Assembly (NCBI GenBank): GCA_964393335.1 | Contig: CAYMTN010000007.1 | Span: 1-47,022, forward strand | Origin: CAYMTN01 sp964393335 | GTDB taxonomy: Bacteria > Chloroflexota > Anaerolineae > Aggregatilineales > Aggregatilineaceae | Direction of reading: 5' to 3' | Length of the DNA: 47,022 nt | Shown: piece after piece, positions 31,986-40,513 of the stretch | Layout: each line of letters starts with the position of its first letter | Position numbering within the stretch: the stretch's first letter is position 1 | Position numbers and translations under genes: made by a program | The notes under the pieces: generated by a model | Told to the model about the DNA's origin: nothing | Seen by the model: only the letters and a program-made list of their open reading frames with translations | The model's database searches: none

Positions 31986-33203
31986 ATGTTCCAGCTAAAA
32001 TCAACCACTCCATCACCAACTACTCCGAGCTGGCGGCCTCGCGTCATCCGCCAGCCGAGTCGCCCGGACTCAGGATCGGTCGGTGTAGTGGCGCGGCAGT
32101 TCGCCCACTTTGACACACCGTTCCTGCTGCGTAACGGGGCGAGGCTTGAGTCGTTCACGCTGGCGTATGAAACGTACGGCACGCTGAACGCCGAACATTC
32201 CAACGCCATCCTGGTCTGCCATGCCCTATCAGGGGATGCGCACGTGGCCGGATATCACACCAACGATCCGGACGAAAAACCGGGTTGGTGGGATGAGGCC
32301 GTTGGCCCCGGCAAGATGTTCGATACCAATCGATTTTTTGTGATCTGCTCGAACGTGATCGGCGGGTGCCAGGGCAGCACCGGCCCGTCGTCGCTGGCTC
32401 CAGATGGCCGGCCCTACGCACTGCGTTTCCCTATGCTGACGATTGTCGACATGGTCAATGCTCAGCGCTGCCTGATCGACTATCTCGGCATCGAGAAGTT
32501 GTTCGCGGTGGTCGGGGGCAGCATGGGCGGGATGCAGGCGCTGCAATGGGCGGTGGACTATCCGGGACGCGTGGCACACGTGTTGTTTCTGGCGAGCACG
32601 GCACGCTCCTCGGCGCAGCAAATCGCGTTCAACGAGACGGGCCGGCAGGCGATTTACGCCGATCCCAACTGGAATCACGGTGATTATTATGATGGTCCAG
32701 CCCCTCACGGGGGGCTGGCTGTGGCGCGTATGGTGGCGCATATCACCTACATGAGCGAAACATCGATGGAGCACAAGTTCGGGCGGGACCTGCAAGACGG
32801 CGATGCACTGCCGTTCACGTTCGCAGAGCCGGAGTTTGCTGTCGAAGGTTACCTGGCTTACCAGGGGCAGAAGTTTGTCGAACGATTCGACGCCAACAGC
32901 TACCTGTATATCACGAAGGCGATTGACTATTTCGACCTTGGCGCGGAATACGGGTCGCTGCAAGCGGCGTTTGAACATGCGGCGTGCGATTTTCTGGTCG
33001 TGAGTTTTTCAAGCGACTGGTTGTACCCGCCAGATCAGGCGAGGGAACTGGTGCAGGCGCTGGAGGCTGCCGGACGCAACGTTGAATACCATCACGTACA
33101 GGCCCCCTTCGGTCATGACTCGTTTTTGGTCGAGGTGGACCGCATGACGGATGTTGTTGGCGGTTATCTGAACCAGCAGTGGGATTGGCAGCATACCGCC
33201 TGA
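31986..33203 (+). CDS. metX: homoserine O-acetyltransferase
   Basis: Acylates homoserine, committing it to methionine. 405 residues, alpha/beta hydrolase fold. The nucleophile Ser179 is in GGSMGGMQALQWA, the Asp near SSDWLYPP and the His in FGHDSFL close to the C terminus. Acetyl rather than succinyl use is inferred from the metY partner. ATG 31986 has GAGGTG 6 nt upstream; a GTG three codons earlier lies inside that site. It follows metY by 39 bp and shares its riboswitch. Confidence 0.94.
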   Translation: MFQLKSTTPSPTTPSWRPRVIRQPSRPDSGSVGVVARQFAHFDTPFLLRNGARLESFTLAYETYGTLNAEHSNAILVCHALSGDAHVAGYHTNDPDEKPGWWDEAVGPGKMFDTNRFFVICSNVIGGCQGSTGPSSLAPDGRPYALRFPMLTIVDMVNAQRCLIDYLGIEKLFAVVGGSMGGMQALQWAVDYPGRVAHVLFLASTARSSAQQIAFNETGRQAIYADPNWNHGDYYDGPAPHGGLAVARMVAHITYMSETSMEHKFGRDLQDGDALPFTFAEPEFAVEGYLAYQGQKFVERFDANSYLYITKAIDYFDLGAEYGSLQAAFEHAACDFLVVSFSSDWLYPPDQARELVQALEAAGRNVEYHHVQAPFGHDSFLVEVDRMTDVVGGYLNQQWDWQHTA

Positions 33204-33231
33204 TAGCGCTAAATGGCACGTTTCACCCACC

Positions 33232-33255
33232 AACCGCCCCAATGCCGGGGCGGTT
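33232..33255 (+). terminator. terminator of the metYX operon
   Basis: AACCGCCCC (33232-33240) pairs with GGGGCGGTT (33247-33255), 9 bp with a 6-nt loop, followed by GTGTTTT. It lies between the convergent metX and lysC genes and could serve both strands. Confidence 0.7.
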
Positions 33256-33273
33256 GTGTTTTCAGAGGGCAGT

Positions 33274-34719
33274 TCAGGCATGTTGGGCCGCGAGTGGCAG
33301 ATCAGCCGCGTACCCGTTGAGCACGACCAGCTTGTGAATCTGGCGCACAGCGGGTTGCGCGGCCAGCGTATCAACCACCATTGACACGCAGTAATCGCTG
33401 GCCCCCTGCGCAATCGCCAGAATGTTGATGTCGGCGTCACCCAATGCGCCGAATACGCGCGCCGCCACGCCCGACTGCGTCAACATACCCGCTCCCACGA
33501 CGGTGACGATCTCGATATCGTTATTCGCCCACGCACGGTCGATGTCCTGGCGTCCGAATTCGATTTCCAGTTCAAGCTGGATAGCGCGCACAACCTGTTC
33601 GCTTTTTTCTTGTGGCACCAGAAAACAGATGCTCTGCTCGCTGGACGATTGCGAGATCATCAGGATGTTTGCGCCCTGTTTGGCAACGGCAGAAAAGGTA
33701 CGGGCAGCAATGCCAGGTATGCCGATCATGCCGCGCCCGGTGACTGTCACCATGCTGACGTCACGGATCGCTGTTACCGCTTTGACCGTGCCGGGCGTGG
33801 TTTCTTCGCGGTTGATGATCAGCGTGCCTGCGGTTGACGGGTTGAACGTATTTTTGACACGGATCGGGATGTTTCGCTCGACCAGCGGCTGCACGGTTTT
33901 GGAATGCAGTACTTTCGCGCCAAAATAGGCCATTTCGCCCACTTCCCCATACGACAGCACCGGGATCACGCGTGCATCCGGCACAACGCGCGGATCGGCG
34001 GTCATCACGCCGTCCACGTCCGTCCAGATCCATACCTCGTCGCTGTCGACATAAGCTCCCAGGATCGCGGCGCTGTAGTCACTGCCGCCGCGTCCCAGCG
34101 TGGTGATCACGCCGTCGCGTGTTGCGCCGATGAACCCCGTAACCACTGGGACGATTCCCTGGCTGAGCAGAGGCAGCAGTTCCTGACGTACCCGGTCTTC
34201 CGTCTCTTCGAATAACACGCCCGCATTTTGGAACTGGTCATCGGTGACAATCAAGTGGCTTGCGCTGAGGGTGATGCTGGGTATGCCGCGCTGGCGGAGC
34301 AGGGCGGATAGGATCGGCACACACATCCGCTCGCCCAACGAGCTGACTTTGTCCATTGCCTTCGGCGAGGCTTCGCGCAGCACGTAAATGCCATAACACA
34401 ACGCCTCGAATTCATCGATCAGCGCATCGACCTCGTCGTGAATGGCGATGCGTTCGACATCCGACTTCAGCAGCGTTCGGATCGCGGTTTCGTGTTTGGT
34501 ACGCAGTTCATAAGCCAGCGCCGGGTAGCGCGACGCATCGCCTGCCATCGCCGTGCGCGCACCCTGGATCAGCATGTCGGTGACACCGCCCATTGCTGAA
34601 CTGACGACCACCAGGCGGTGATCCTCCTGGTAGGCGTTGTGCACGATCTCGGCCACTTGTCCGATGGCCTGGGCGTTGCCGACCGACGTGCCGCCAAACT
34701 TCATGGTGATGGTTGCCAT
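33274..34719 (-). CDS. lysC: aspartate kinase
   Basis: Phosphorylates aspartate, the entry step to lysine, threonine and methionine. 481 residues: amino acid kinase domain with KFGGTSVGN (7-15) and GRGGSDYSA, then two ACT domains (about 320-470) for allosteric control. It is a monofunctional enzyme with no homoserine dehydrogenase part. AGGAGG is 6 nt before ATG 34719. The transcript carries a Thr/Met leader peptide and terminator, so both end products of its non-lysine branches probably control it. Confidence 0.96.
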   Translation of the reverse strand: MATITMKFGGTSVGNAQAIGQVAEIVHNAYQEDHRLVVVSSAMGGVTDMLIQGARTAMAGDASRYPALAYELRTKHETAIRTLLKSDVERIAIHDEVDALIDEFEALCYGIYVLREASPKAMDKVSSLGERMCVPILSALLRQRGIPSITLSASHLIVTDDQFQNAGVLFEETEDRVRQELLPLLSQGIVPVVTGFIGATRDGVITTLGRGGSDYSAAILGAYVDSDEVWIWTDVDGVMTADPRVVPDARVIPVLSYGEVGEMAYFGAKVLHSKTVQPLVERNIPIRVKNTFNPSTAGTLIINREETTPGTVKAVTAIRDVSMVTVTGRGMIGIPGIAARTFSAVAKQGANILMISQSSSEQSICFLVPQEKSEQVVRAIQLELEIEFGRQDIDRAWANNDIEIVTVVGAGMLTQSGVAARVFGALGDADINILAIAQGASDYCVSMVVDTLAAQPAVRQIHKLVVLNGYAADLPLAAQHA

Positions 34720-34763
34720 TACGTGCCTCCTGTTCGGACGTTGATGAGTTGCCGGATCAGAAC

Positions 34764-34793
34764 AAAAAAGCGCGGAGCCGGTTGCTCCACGCT
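34764..34793 (-). terminator. lysC attenuator terminator
   Basis: On the minus strand AGCGTGGAGC pairs with GCTCCGCGCT (one G.T), 5-nt loop, followed by six T. The arm and loop GGAGCAACCGG (34788-34778) can instead pair with CCGGCTGCTTC (34853-34843) in the leader, 10 of 11 positions including one G.T. Its 5' arm AAGCGTGGAGC is identical to that of the asd terminator. Confidence 0.87.
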
Positions 34794-34823
34794 TGAGGTT
34801 TTGCTGGTCTGGATGGTTACATC

Positions 34824-34928
34824 CTAACTCGCCCTCGCCCCTGAAGCAGCCGGAAGCGCCCGCCCGGTCATCATACCCATACCGGTGGTAGTCATGGTGC
34901 CAGTAGTCATCGTGCGGCCAGCGAACAT
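34824..34928 (-). CDS. lysC leader peptide (34 aa, Thr/Met-rich)
   Basis: 34 codons, ATG 34928 to TAG 34826, with AGGA 9 nt upstream. Residues 6-21 (TMTTGTMTTTGMGMMT) hold eight Thr and five Met, an unusual pairing that matches the two products derived from homoserine. The tail TGRALPAAS matches TGWALPVAS of the asd leader. The codons for LPAAS form the antiterminator strand, again exactly 12 nt after the last Thr codon and 16 nt before the stop. Shortage of threonine or methionine would stall the ribosome and open lysC. Confidence 0.87.
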   Translation of the reverse strand: MFAGRTMTTGTMTTTGMGMMTGRALPAASGARAS

Positions 34929-34961
34929 CAGATTTTGTCCTGGGGTGCTAAGGTTGAGCAG

Positions 34962-34990
34962 AGCGTAGCATGTCTGGCAAAATTCGTCAA
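34962..34990 (-). promoter_or_regulatory. lysC promoter
   Basis: On the minus strand -35 TTGACG (34990-34985), 17-bp spacer, -10 TACGCT (34967-34962); start near 34955, 27 nt before the leader ATG. Nearly the same as the metY promoter in spacing, -10 and flanks. Confidence 0.65.
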
Positions 34991-35009
34991 CTGGTTGGGC
35001 CACATATCG

Positions 35010-36884
35010 TTATGGCGTTTTGTACAAATCGTGCGCCGCGTGCAGCCGCGCGATGCTGTCGTCCAGCCCGCCGGGACGGTTGCGGGCCAGCCACAGCGCC
35101 CGGAACTCGGTTTCGATTGCATCGAGGTCAGCCGCCAGGCTGCCAGCCGAAAAATCCTCCCCGCCCAGTTGGAACAGCGCCCGCTGCGCCCCGTGCCGCA
35201 GCATCCACCCGGCCAGAGCGAACTCGCGCGTGACCAGATCGGCGTCAGGGCGTGCCATCTCGGCACGGCTGAGCGGCTGTAATGCGCCGTCGATATAGTC
35301 CAGGGTGGCGCGTAGATTGGCTGTCAGCCGGGCATCATCGGCCAGGACAGCTTGTGCTTCCGGACTCAGGCGGTTGGCAAACAAACTGCTGCGCATTGCG
35401 TCCAGCGAGACGCTGTAGGCCAGAAATAACGCGCTGCTGTTGGGCACCAACACGCCGGGCACCTGGTACGCATTTCCGAGGTCATACGCGAGCTTGCCCA
35501 TGACCCCCGCCTGGTCACGAAAAGCGAAGGCGGCCAACGCGGTGGCCAGATCGATCGTGACGTTTTGTGCATAGGCCCAACTCAGCGCTGCCCCGCAGGC
35601 AAAACCCAGGTAACTGACCGGGAGGGGCTGCCAGTGGCCCTGATCGCCCCAGTCCGTGTTCAGCACGCCCACAGCGCCATGTTTGAGGCCGTTTTTGACG
35701 GCGTTGCGGATGTTGGCGGTGCAGTTGTCCGTCCGCCCGGCGATGCTTGTCCAGCTTGACGTGCCGGGACAGACGTAAAATGGCACGCCGGAGTCAGCAA
35801 ACAGTTTTGTTTTGCCGGGAAAGTCGTGATCGGCTTCGTAGCCCCATTCGAGCGCGATCGTGTCTTTTGGCACGTCCGGCACCAGGTCGGGATACTGGTT
35901 GATGATGTCGCCCCAGAACTGCATAGTATGGCCGCGCGCCCGGACGAGGTCGTAGATTTTCAGCAGAAAATCGAGGTATACGCGGCCTTTGCCCCGCTGC
36001 TCGACCAGCGTTTTGCTGCGTCCCAGCCCCAGGTCGAACGTCTCATCGCCGTTGACGTTGAATAACCGGCTGGTGAAGTTCGGCAGCAGTTCGTCGTATA
36101 GCCCGGCCAGGAACGGGACGGTTTCCGGCACCGCGGGCGACAGGCTGAAGGGTCCCCAGATACTGCCCCAGGGCGTCTCGAACTCGCCTTCGATCTCGGC
36201 CAATGGCATATACCGCGCGTGCTCGAACCAGCGGTGCATGTGGCCGAAGCTGCTTTGATTGGGCACCAGCTCGATGAAGCGCTCGCGGCAGCAGGCATCA
36301 AACGACAGAATTTGCCCGGCGGTGACCGGCGATGCGTGCTGCCATACCGCGCGGTGGTCGCGGTATGCGAATGTGTGCTCCGTGTAAAGCTGGACCTGGT
36401 TAATCTTCCAGCCTGCCAGCAGATCGATCAGGTCGTAGAGCGTCTGCATCGAGGGGACCTTGTCCCGGCTGATGTCCAACAGCACACCGCGCGCCGGGAA
36501 ATCCGGCCAGTCCTCAATGGTCAGTCCCGGCAGCGTGCGGCCTGCCGTCTGGATGATCTGCGCCAGCGTCATCACGCCATAAAACGCGCCGGGGGCATCA
36601 CTGGCGGCGATACGGATTCCTTCGGCATCGATCGTCAGCCGGTAGCCCTGCGGGCGGTTCAGGCTGCCGTCGAATGTGATCACGAGCGCACCGGGCAGCC
36701 TACCACCCGCGATCTGCCAGTCGGTTGCCGTGATGGTGCGGATAGCCGCCTCGGCTCGCTGGGCGGTGAAAAACAGGTCGGCGGGGCGCGGCACATTCAG
36801 GATGATGCTGCCGGTATCTGGCAGCGTGAACGCGCTGCCGGTCAAGGTCATCGTTTTCGGGTAAGGTAACAGGGTGAGTGTCAT
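35010..36884 (-). CDS. glycoside hydrolase family 20 beta-N-acetylhexosaminidase-like protein
   Basis: Would remove terminal N-acetylhexosamines from glycans. 624 residues: an N-terminal GH20b-like domain (about 1-125), the GH20 barrel from about 128 (FPARGVLLDISRDKVP), and the Asp280-Glu281 catalytic pair in NVNGDETFD; a C-terminal helical part follows. There is no signal peptide, so the enzyme is probably cytosolic and acts on imported or recycled sugars. Behind the liv genes after a terminator, with a possible own -10 (TATAAT at 36934-36929). The exact substrate is unknown. Confidence 0.85.
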   Translation of the reverse strand: MTLTLLPYPKTMTLTGSAFTLPDTGSIILNVPRPADLFFTAQRAEAAIRTITATDWQIAGGRLPGALVITFDGSLNRPQGYRLTIDAEGIRIAASDAPGAFYGVMTLAQIIQTAGRTLPGLTIEDWPDFPARGVLLDISRDKVPSMQTLYDLIDLLAGWKINQVQLYTEHTFAYRDHRAVWQHASPVTAGQILSFDACCRERFIELVPNQSSFGHMHRWFEHARYMPLAEIEGEFETPWGSIWGPFSLSPAVPETVPFLAGLYDELLPNFTSRLFNVNGDETFDLGLGRSKTLVEQRGKGRVYLDFLLKIYDLVRARGHTMQFWGDIINQYPDLVPDVPKDTIALEWGYEADHDFPGKTKLFADSGVPFYVCPGTSSWTSIAGRTDNCTANIRNAVKNGLKHGAVGVLNTDWGDQGHWQPLPVSYLGFACGAALSWAYAQNVTIDLATALAAFAFRDQAGVMGKLAYDLGNAYQVPGVLVPNSSALFLAYSVSLDAMRSSLFANRLSPEAQAVLADDARLTANLRATLDYIDGALQPLSRAEMARPDADLVTREFALAGWMLRHGAQRALFQLGGEDFSAGSLAADLDAIETEFRALWLARNRPGGLDDSIARLHAAHDLYKTP

Positions 36885-36928
36885 AAGGTTTTTTCCGTTT
36901 TGAGTGCAAAACCGGCGCAGTGCCCAGC

Positions 36929-36934
36929 ATTATA
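36929..36934 (-). promoter_or_regulatory. possible -10 box of the GH20 gene
   Basis: A perfect TATAAT on the minus strand, 45 nt before the GH20 ATG and 15 nt past the liv terminator. No acceptable -35 at 16-18 bp, so this rests on the -10 and position alone. Confidence 0.3.
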
Positions 36935-36948
36935 CCCGGCACGACGCA

Positions 36949-36982
36949 AAACCGCCCCGAACACGCGTGGTGACCGGGGCGG
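36949..36982 (-). terminator. terminator of the liv operon
   Basis: On the minus strand GCCGCCCC pairs with GGGGCGG (arms 36976-36982 and 36952-36958) and is followed by TTTT. It lies 31 bp past the livF stop and before the GH20 gene. Confidence 0.7.
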
Positions 36983-37012
36983 CAGTGTGTCAGTTCAACT
37001 GGCGCGGACGTG

Positions 37013-37717
37013 TTACCCGCCGAGATAGGCTCGTTGAATCTCCGGGCTTGCGGCCAGTTCCTGGCTGGGACCCGCCAACACGATGCTGCCGGTTTCCAGC
37101 ACATACCCACGATTGGCGAGCTTGAGCGCCATGTGGGCGTTCTGCTCGACCAAGAGAATCGTGGTGCCTTCTGCGTTGATCTCACGCAGGATGTCAAAAA
37201 TCTGTTGGACCAGGATCGGTGCCAGGCCCATCGAGGGTTCGTCCAGCAGCATCAAGTTTCCGCCGGTGACCAGCGCGCGCCCAACGGCGAGCATTTGCTG
37301 TTCGCCACCGGAGAGGGTATCGCCAAGCTGGCTGCGCCGTTCTTCCAGGCGCGGGAAATAGGTAAACACACGTTCGACGCGGCGAGCGAGCTCATCCTGT
37401 CCAAGCTGGAAGCCCGCCAGCCGCATGTTTTCATAAACGGTCAGGTTGCCAAAGATGCGGCGGCCTTCGGGTACCAGCGCCAGCCCCAACTTGACCACAT
37501 CATGCGCGAGAAGCGGGGCCAGGTCTTTGTCCTGGTAGATGATCTCGCCGCTGTCCGGCGGATGCAGCCCGGCGATAGTGTTCAGGATGGTAGATTTCCC
37601 CGCGCCATTCGCGCCGATCAGCGTGACGATCTCACCTTGCTCTACGTCGAATGACACGCCGTGTACGGCCTTGATGCTGCCGTAGGAAACATGCAGGTCA
37701 CGGATGCTGAGCAGCAT
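37013..37717 (-). CDS. livF: branched-chain amino acid ABC transporter ATP-binding protein LivF
   Basis: One of two ATPases of the Liv importer, 234 residues, the family's usual size. Walker A GANGAGKS near 35-42, signature LSGGEQQML, Walker B LMLLDEPSMGL. Its ATG overlaps the livG stop by one base (TAATG), indicating coupled translation. Last gene of the operon. Confidence 0.95.
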   Translation of the reverse strand: MLLSIRDLHVSYGSIKAVHGVSFDVEQGEIVTLIGANGAGKSTILNTIAGLHPPDSGEIIYQDKDLAPLLAHDVVKLGLALVPEGRRIFGNLTVYENMRLAGFQLGQDELARRVERVFTYFPRLEERRSQLGDTLSGGEQQMLAVGRALVTGGNLMLLDEPSMGLAPILVQQIFDILREINAEGTTILLVEQNAHMALKLANRGYVLETGSIVLAGPSQELAASPEIQRAYLGG

Positions 37718-38490
37718 TAGAGCACCTCCGCCTGTTCGCCCAGGTACGCCACGATGACTTTGGGATTGTTCTGTACCTGCTCCGGGGTCCCTTCTGCGAT
37801 GGTTGCACCAAAGTCAAGCACCGTAAGCCGCTCGCAGATGTTCATCACCAGGCGCATCTGGTGCTCGATCAGCCAGATCGTCAGCGAGAACTCGTCGCGT
37901 ATCCAGTGGATAAAGTCCATCAGCGCTCCGATTTCCTGCGGATTCATACCGGCAGCCGGTTCATCGAGCAGCAGCAGCTTGGGGCGCGACGCCAGCGCGC
38001 GCACGATCTCGACGCGGCGCTGCTGGCCGTAAGGCAAGTTTTTGACCGGCTCGTCGGCGTACCGTTCGAGATCGAATAACCGCAGCAGTTCCATCGAATG
38101 CTCTTCGATCTCGCGTTCCTGGTGCCGGTAGCGGGGCAGGCGCAGAAACGCGTCAAACAGGTTATATGTGATCCGGCCATGATGCGCGATTTTCACGTTA
38201 TCCAACACGCTCATCATATTCCACAGGCGAATTGTTTGGAATGTGCGGCTGATTCCCAGCCCGTTGATCGCGTGTGACGGCCTGCCGACGATATTCTCGC
38301 CTTGAAAGATAATCTCCCCTTCGCTGGCGTGATAGGCCCCCGTCACCAGGTTAAACACGGTGGTTTTGCCCGCGCCGTTGGGGCCGATCAAGCCGACCAG
38401 CTCGCCTTCTTGCAGGTCCAGATTGAAGGTATCAACGGCCAGCAGGCCGCCGAAATAGTGCGAAACATTCTTAAGTTGCAGCAGCGTCAT
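37717..38490 (-). CDS. livG: branched-chain amino acid ABC transporter ATP-binding protein LivG
   Basis: Second ATPase, 257 residues. Walker A GPNGAGKTT, the LivG insertion typical of this subfamily (NGLGISRTFQTIRLW), and Walker B LLLLDEPAAGMNP. The usual LSGGQ signature is replaced by LPYGQQRR, which is standard for LivG. Its start overlaps the end of livM by 20 bp. It acts with LivF under the LivHM pore. Confidence 0.95.
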   Translation of the reverse strand: MTLLQLKNVSHYFGGLLAVDTFNLDLQEGELVGLIGPNGAGKTTVFNLVTGAYHASEGEIIFQGENIVGRPSHAINGLGISRTFQTIRLWNMMSVLDNVKIAHHGRITYNLFDAFLRLPRYRHQEREIEEHSMELLRLFDLERYADEPVKNLPYGQQRRVEIVRALASRPKLLLLDEPAAGMNPQEIGALMDFIHWIRDEFSLTIWLIEHQMRLVMNICERLTVLDFGATIAEGTPEQVQNNPKVIVAYLGEQAEVL

Positions 38491-40504
38491 CGCCGACCTC
38501 CCCGTTGCTTTCAGGTGGTTGTTCCTTTTTTTTGATGCCCCCCAGGTTCAGGTTGATCTCGCGGAAACCATACAGACCCTGGGGGCGATAGAGCATCAAC
38601 AGGATCAGGATGAGGGGGATCACGACCCATTTCAGGACGGCCAGGGGTCGGAACGCTTCGATCAAGATCGTGAAGATCACGGCGGCGATGATCGACCCGG
38701 ATATACTGCCCATACCGCCCAGGTACACCATTACCAGCGCTTCGGTGGACTTCATGATGCCGAACACGCCAGGGTTGACGTAAGCCAGGACATGCGCAAA
38801 CAGGCCGCCCGCCATACCTGCGATAAACGATGATACCAGGAACGCCACCAACTTGACGCGCCGCGTGTTGACACCCATCAACTCGGCGGCGATCTCGTCT
38901 TCGCGTACGGCACTGATTCCTTTGCCGAAGGTCGATGTCACGAGGTTATGGATCGCGATGATCGACAGTACGGTGAAAACAAACACCCAGCGTAGATTGC
39001 TCCACAGGGGAACGCCGTTCAGGCCGCGCGGCCCGCCAATCGCCTCGATGTTATTGATGACGCCTGTCACGATGAAGTTGACGGCCAGCGTCACGATCGC
39101 GAGATAGTCACCGCGCGTGCGAAACGATGGAAAAGCGACCAGCAGCCCGGCCACTGCTGCCGCAGCGCCGCCTGCGATCAGCGCGACGATAAAGCCGAAC
39201 GGCAGCCCCAATCCGGTGGGCAGCACAGCGTCGCCAAATACTTGATCGTTGGTAAACGCCCACATCGTGATAATCGCCGACACATACGCGCCAACGGCCA
39301 TGAATCCCGCGTGACCGACCGAAAATTCACCCATATAACCGTTCACCAGATTCAGACTGACCGCCAACATGATGTTGACACCCATGTAGATCAGCACCAG
39401 TTCGCGGTAATCATTCAAGCCACCCCAGATCGCCAGCGCTTCATACAGCAGCACAATTTGGAGCGTGATGCTGCCCCAGAAGGGCAGACGCAGTAGCACG
39501 CCGTTCGACAGGCTTCTGAACAGCAGTGCCACTACGATGGTCGGAATCACGAAAATCACGATGTCGTATTTGGCCACGTCAAACAGCAAGCTGAAAAAGC
39601 CCGGTTCGCGCGGTCCCTGCGTAGTTAGGGCGTTGAGGAAATCCTGCCCCAGCGTGCGGATCGCATCCCAGGATTGTTGGATCGGCTGGCTGACTTGATC
39701 GGCAGGGGCCGGGAAGAACGGGGCCAATATGCCAGTGAAATCCAGTTTGGAGAATGGCTGAAGGATTTCTGTCGAACCGAACAGACTTGGTGGTCGGCGG
39801 AAACCGAGCAACCGTGCGAAGGCCAGCCCTTCGCGTTGTTCCAACTCGGCAGCGGCGACCAGTCCGACCAGGTAGGCCAGCGTAGGCGTGCCGGTCATGG
39901 CGCGGCCCAACTGCTCAAAAACCCAGGCAAAAACGGCCCGCACCCAGGCAAACGCGGCGCGTACGACTACCCTGGGCCATCCCCACCAGCGCCGCGCCGT
40001 TGTGAGCGACGGTGCCGTGAACGGGGTGACGGACAGCGTCAATCGTTCAGTATCGCGTGGCAGCGCAAACTGGATGACCAGGCCAATCGCTGCGAACAGC
40101 GCGACAAAAAAACCGGAACCGACAAATGCCGTCGCATCAGTGCTGCTCTGGCGGTTTTCGTAGAAAAATGCGCCATAATAGTACAAAACGGCTGCCAGCC
40201 CTACCAGCGTGAGCAGGGCCGGCAGGCGGCGATCTGTACGCCCCGCCGACAACCCCCACAGGGCGAGCACCCCGCCGCTGATGGCTGCCAGCGGGACCAC
40301 GATCAAAAACATATTGGATACCTGTGCCGGCAGGTCGATGTTGCCTTCGGTATCCGTCACCAAACGATAGCCGCTGACGCTGGGACATTCTTGCTGGTCC
40401 ATCCAGGGCATGAAGAGGAATGCTCCCAACATCACCAGCGCGCAGACCAATGCCAACAGGTCACTGGCTGACACGCGTGAACGGGTCATGGTTGTACTGA
40501 CCAT
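38471..40504 (-). CDS. livM: branched-chain amino acid ABC transporter permease LivM, extended
   Basis: Membrane subunit of the Liv importer. 677 residues, about twice the family norm. The conserved LivM core begins only near residue 368 (VLIYMGVNIMLAVSLNLVNGYMGEFSVGHAG) and runs to about 650. The first 360 residues hold about four to six extra hydrophobic segments and an amphipathic Trp/Arg-rich stretch (170-200), and do not resemble a known domain to me. The hydrophilic tail after 655 is Lys/Glu-rich. The frame is intact, so this is not a misjoin of two genes. livH precedes it by 9 bp. Confidence 0.9.
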   Translation of the reverse strand: MVSTTMTRSRVSASDLLALVCALVMLGAFLFMPWMDQQECPSVSGYRLVTDTEGNIDLPAQVSNMFLIVVPLAAISGGVLALWGLSAGRTDRRLPALLTLVGLAAVLYYYGAFFYENRQSSTDATAFVGSGFFVALFAAIGLVIQFALPRDTERLTLSVTPFTAPSLTTARRWWGWPRVVVRAAFAWVRAVFAWVFEQLGRAMTGTPTLAYLVGLVAAAELEQREGLAFARLLGFRRPPSLFGSTEILQPFSKLDFTGILAPFFPAPADQVSQPIQQSWDAIRTLGQDFLNALTTQGPREPGFFSLLFDVAKYDIVIFVIPTIVVALLFRSLSNGVLLRLPFWGSITLQIVLLYEALAIWGGLNDYRELVLIYMGVNIMLAVSLNLVNGYMGEFSVGHAGFMAVGAYVSAIITMWAFTNDQVFGDAVLPTGLGLPFGFIVALIAGGAAAAVAGLLVAFPSFRTRGDYLAIVTLAVNFIVTGVINNIEAIGGPRGLNGVPLWSNLRWVFVFTVLSIIAIHNLVTSTFGKGISAVREDEIAAELMGVNTRRVKLVAFLVSSFIAGMAGGLFAHVLAYVNPGVFGIMKSTEALVMVYLGGMGSISGSIIAAVIFTILIEAFRPLAVLKWVVIPLILILLMLYRPQGLYGFREINLNLGGIKKKEQPPESNGEVGDDAAAT

Positions 40505-40513
40505 TGGCGCTGC

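Noticed and set aside
39674..40471. 265-codon plus-strand ORF antisense to livM
   Set aside because: Basic Arg/Gln-rich shadow of a well-supported gene on the other strand, without homology.
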